From Palsa-892 sp963751615 (GTDB lineage Bacteria; Pseudomonadota; Alphaproteobacteria; Rhizobiales; Xanthobacteraceae): a stretch of DNA of 64,000 nt. Positions 62,273 through 64,000 of this stretch are shown here, piece after piece. The stretch spans positions 434,001 to 498,000 of the forward strand of contig CAVVVG010000006.1 of NCBI GenBank assembly GCA_963751615.1, in the 5' to 3' direction. Numbering within the stretch: the stretch's first letter is position 1; each line of letters starts with the position of its first letter. Position numbers and translations under genes: made by a program. The notes beneath the pieces were generated by a model. It was not told where the DNA came from. It ran no database searches and saw only the letters and a list, made by a program, of their open reading frames with translations.

Positions 62273-63870
62273 TTAGAAGTCGCGGCGAGCGCGGAACAGA
62301 CCGCCAAAGACGTCTACCGACTTGCCACGGGTCGCTTCGCGAATATCACCGCAATTCGCACCAGAGAGACCGGCGCAGTCAGTCTTCATATTCACCCAGT
62401 AGCCTTCAAGACCAAGGTCGACGTTTTTCACTGGCGACCAGATCACGTTGGCAGTAAACTGCTGGGACTTCTCGCTCGGGAAGTTGGCAATGAACCCATT
62501 CGGTGCGTTCGAAGCGACAGGACCCTGCACGTTTACCCCATTCTGAGCAGCTCCCGGCGCGTTGTACCTCTGGTAGCCGTAGGCGAACGACGACCGCAAA
62601 TACGGCGTCCAGAAGTGGCGGTACTGCGCATTGAGCGACCAGGCCGTCGACAGGTTCAGGCCGTTCGCATTGAGATAGGCATCCATGAAGCTGACGACTG
62701 GCCCATAAAAGCCTTTACGATAGCCGAGTGCGAGGTTGCTGGAGTACGGATTGCCCGAAACACCAGTGTAGTCGACCGCACCCTTCGCCCAAGCAGCTTC
62801 GATCTGGAAGCTGTCGCCCGGAGCGATCACGGCAGTTTGAAGTTGACGCCACCGAGGGCGGCATAGCCGTACTTGGTGCCAGCAACACGGTGCCAGCCGG
62901 AGCGGTAGCCGCCGCCGACTGCATCAAAAAATGCCACGTTGTGTACTGACACACTGGTTCTCAACTGGTGAACGGCACCACTAATCTGCGCGTCACCCCA
63001 AGCCTGGTCGACACGAAGGTTGGCAACGAAATCTGGCATGGCTTGGCCGCCGTAAAGATTGGCACCCCATCCAGACTGATTGATACCAATCGGAACGGCA
63101 AAGATGCCGCAATAGACCGCGGAATTCGCAGCCGAACAGCCACCCCCAACTGCGGCGAATGGCGCATAATAGCCAAAGCCACCGGCATATACGGTTCCGG
63201 CCAGGACAGAACCCGTAGCCGTGTTAATGCCCAGACGGCGGGTCGTCGAATCTTCCATCGAGATCGACGCCGAGATGCCGCTGCCGAACTGGAAAGTGTA
63301 GGCAATTGCGGGCGTGAACTTGAAGGATTTCGAGGCCTGCTGGTTGAGGATCAGGGACGGATCGTAATCGAACATTGATCCGATATAACCAAACGTCAGG
63401 CCCGCGAACTGGATGAATGCACGGTCATAATACCAAGCGTAATTGCCCGCGCTTGCCGGCAACTGTATCTGCTGGAAGCCGTCAAGATTTGTGGTCCACT
63501 GCCAGCCCACGGAAGCGTAGGAACGCAATGTGCCGTATTCGGTATTGGTGCGCGCATCGAAAATCGTGTCAAAGCGCACGCGGAACGAAGTATTGTTGTC
63601 GTTACGGTTGCGAACAAAATCGCCGCCGATGGAGCCCGAGCCGAACGGTGGGGCTGCACCGAAATCGTTGGCTTCAAATTCCGACCAAACGTAACCGCCG
63701 ATACGCAAGCAGATGTCGGTACCGGGGATGTAATAGAATCCCGCACCATATGCAGAGCAGATCTTCACGTATTCGACCGGCTTGGCCTTTACGGGAAGAT
63801 CAGCGGCCTGCGCTCCGGACACTGCGACGATACCTGCCGCTGCGCCGAGAAGAAGGCTTTTCATTTTCAT
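62273..63870 (-). pseudogene. Major outer-membrane porin (Porin_2, Omp2b-like), one -1 frameshift
   Basis: About 532 residues if restored. Signal peptide MKMKSLLLGAAAGIVAV to AQAADLP; then VKAKPVEYVKICSAYGAGFY and YIPGTDICLRIGGYVWSEFE, the conserved start of the alphaproteobacterial porin family. At about 62828 the first frame ends after ALGGVNFKLP with TGA, and the second frame continues with IAPGDSFQIEAAWAKGAVDY to the final Phe (GLFRARRDF, a barrel end). One missing base (a G at the CCGTGATC stretch) fits best. It forms general diffusion pores. GGAGG precedes the start at 63870. Sequencing error or recent inactivation cannot be separated here. Confidence 0.85.
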
Positions 63871-64000
63871 CGTGACCTCCAAGTTCTCTCTCTCATTTCG
63901 AGGGAGCGGGTTCCGATTTTCTTGAGATGCGGATCGCACCCCTCGAAGGTCCCCTAATTCCCCGTTTGACCACCCGTTCTCTTTCGATCGCGGACGGGAC

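Overview
The window comes from an alphaproteobacterium of the order Hyphomicrobiales (Rhizobiales), most like the Bradyrhizobiaceae/Xanthobacteraceae. This is inferred from family signatures: a Brucella-type porin, an LdtR-type MarR regulator beside an L,D-transpeptidase, a DUF6163 protein inside a valine-catabolism operon, a metal-site HemB with Asp in place of Cys, a K+-independent H+-pyrophosphatase, and the block rpoZ-rel-pdxJ-acpS-lepB-rnc-era-recO-parC. Most of the window is chromosomal core in long, tightly packed operons.

Layout. 1-2990: the end of a 2-oxoacid:ferredoxin oxidoreductase alpha subunit, its TPP-binding beta subunit, and a GltD-like flavoprotein with extra Fe-S clusters, probably one enzyme system. 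2991-11900: an accessory, partly decayed zone. It holds an orphan Flp-pilin-like peptide, small membrane proteins, the remains of an ankyrin gene, of a GDCCVxC-type gene and of a cysteine synthase, a small ParB-domain gene, a methyltransferase, an ion channel and secreted proteins. 12083-16732: a branched-chain amino acid (Liv) ABC transporter. 16852-21815: merR-ihfA-fabH-plsX-yceD-UQCC chaperone, with bamE divergent. 21843-29702: glyA-nrdR-ribD-ribE-ribH-nusB-thiL-hppA, covering one-carbon, riboflavin and thiamine metabolism and pyrophosphate energetics. 29964-31875: L,D-transpeptidase and LdtR. 32146-35701: valine degradation. 35840-42661: hemB, an RDD protein, bpt, mntH and a two-gene polysaccharide O-acetylation unit. 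42735-52236: the rpoZ-to-parC core block. 52622-55013: a TPR/GT41 O-GlcNAc-transferase-like gene that interrupts the core. 55298-63870: NYN protein, uracil-DNA glycosylase, peroxiredoxin, VOC protein, smpB, dapA, slt, a hydrolase and a major porin.

A recurrent theme is single-base frameshifts in otherwise well conserved genes: livF, mntH (two), rel, the GT41 gene and the porin. Five are +1 and one is -1. In the GT41 gene the extra base is visible internally, because a 102-bp repeat period becomes 103 once. These may be sequencing indels. The ankyrin, GDCCVxC and cysK remnants carry several lesions each and are genuine pseudogenes.

No rRNA, tRNA, tmRNA, CRISPR array, transposase or integrase was recognised. 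No clearly new multi-gene system could be proven. The best leads are the 2-oxoacid oxidoreductase with its dedicated flavoprotein, the small gene pair at 5672-6168, the GT41 gene with near-identical TPR repeats, and the secreted permuted-papain-like protein at 8713-9579.
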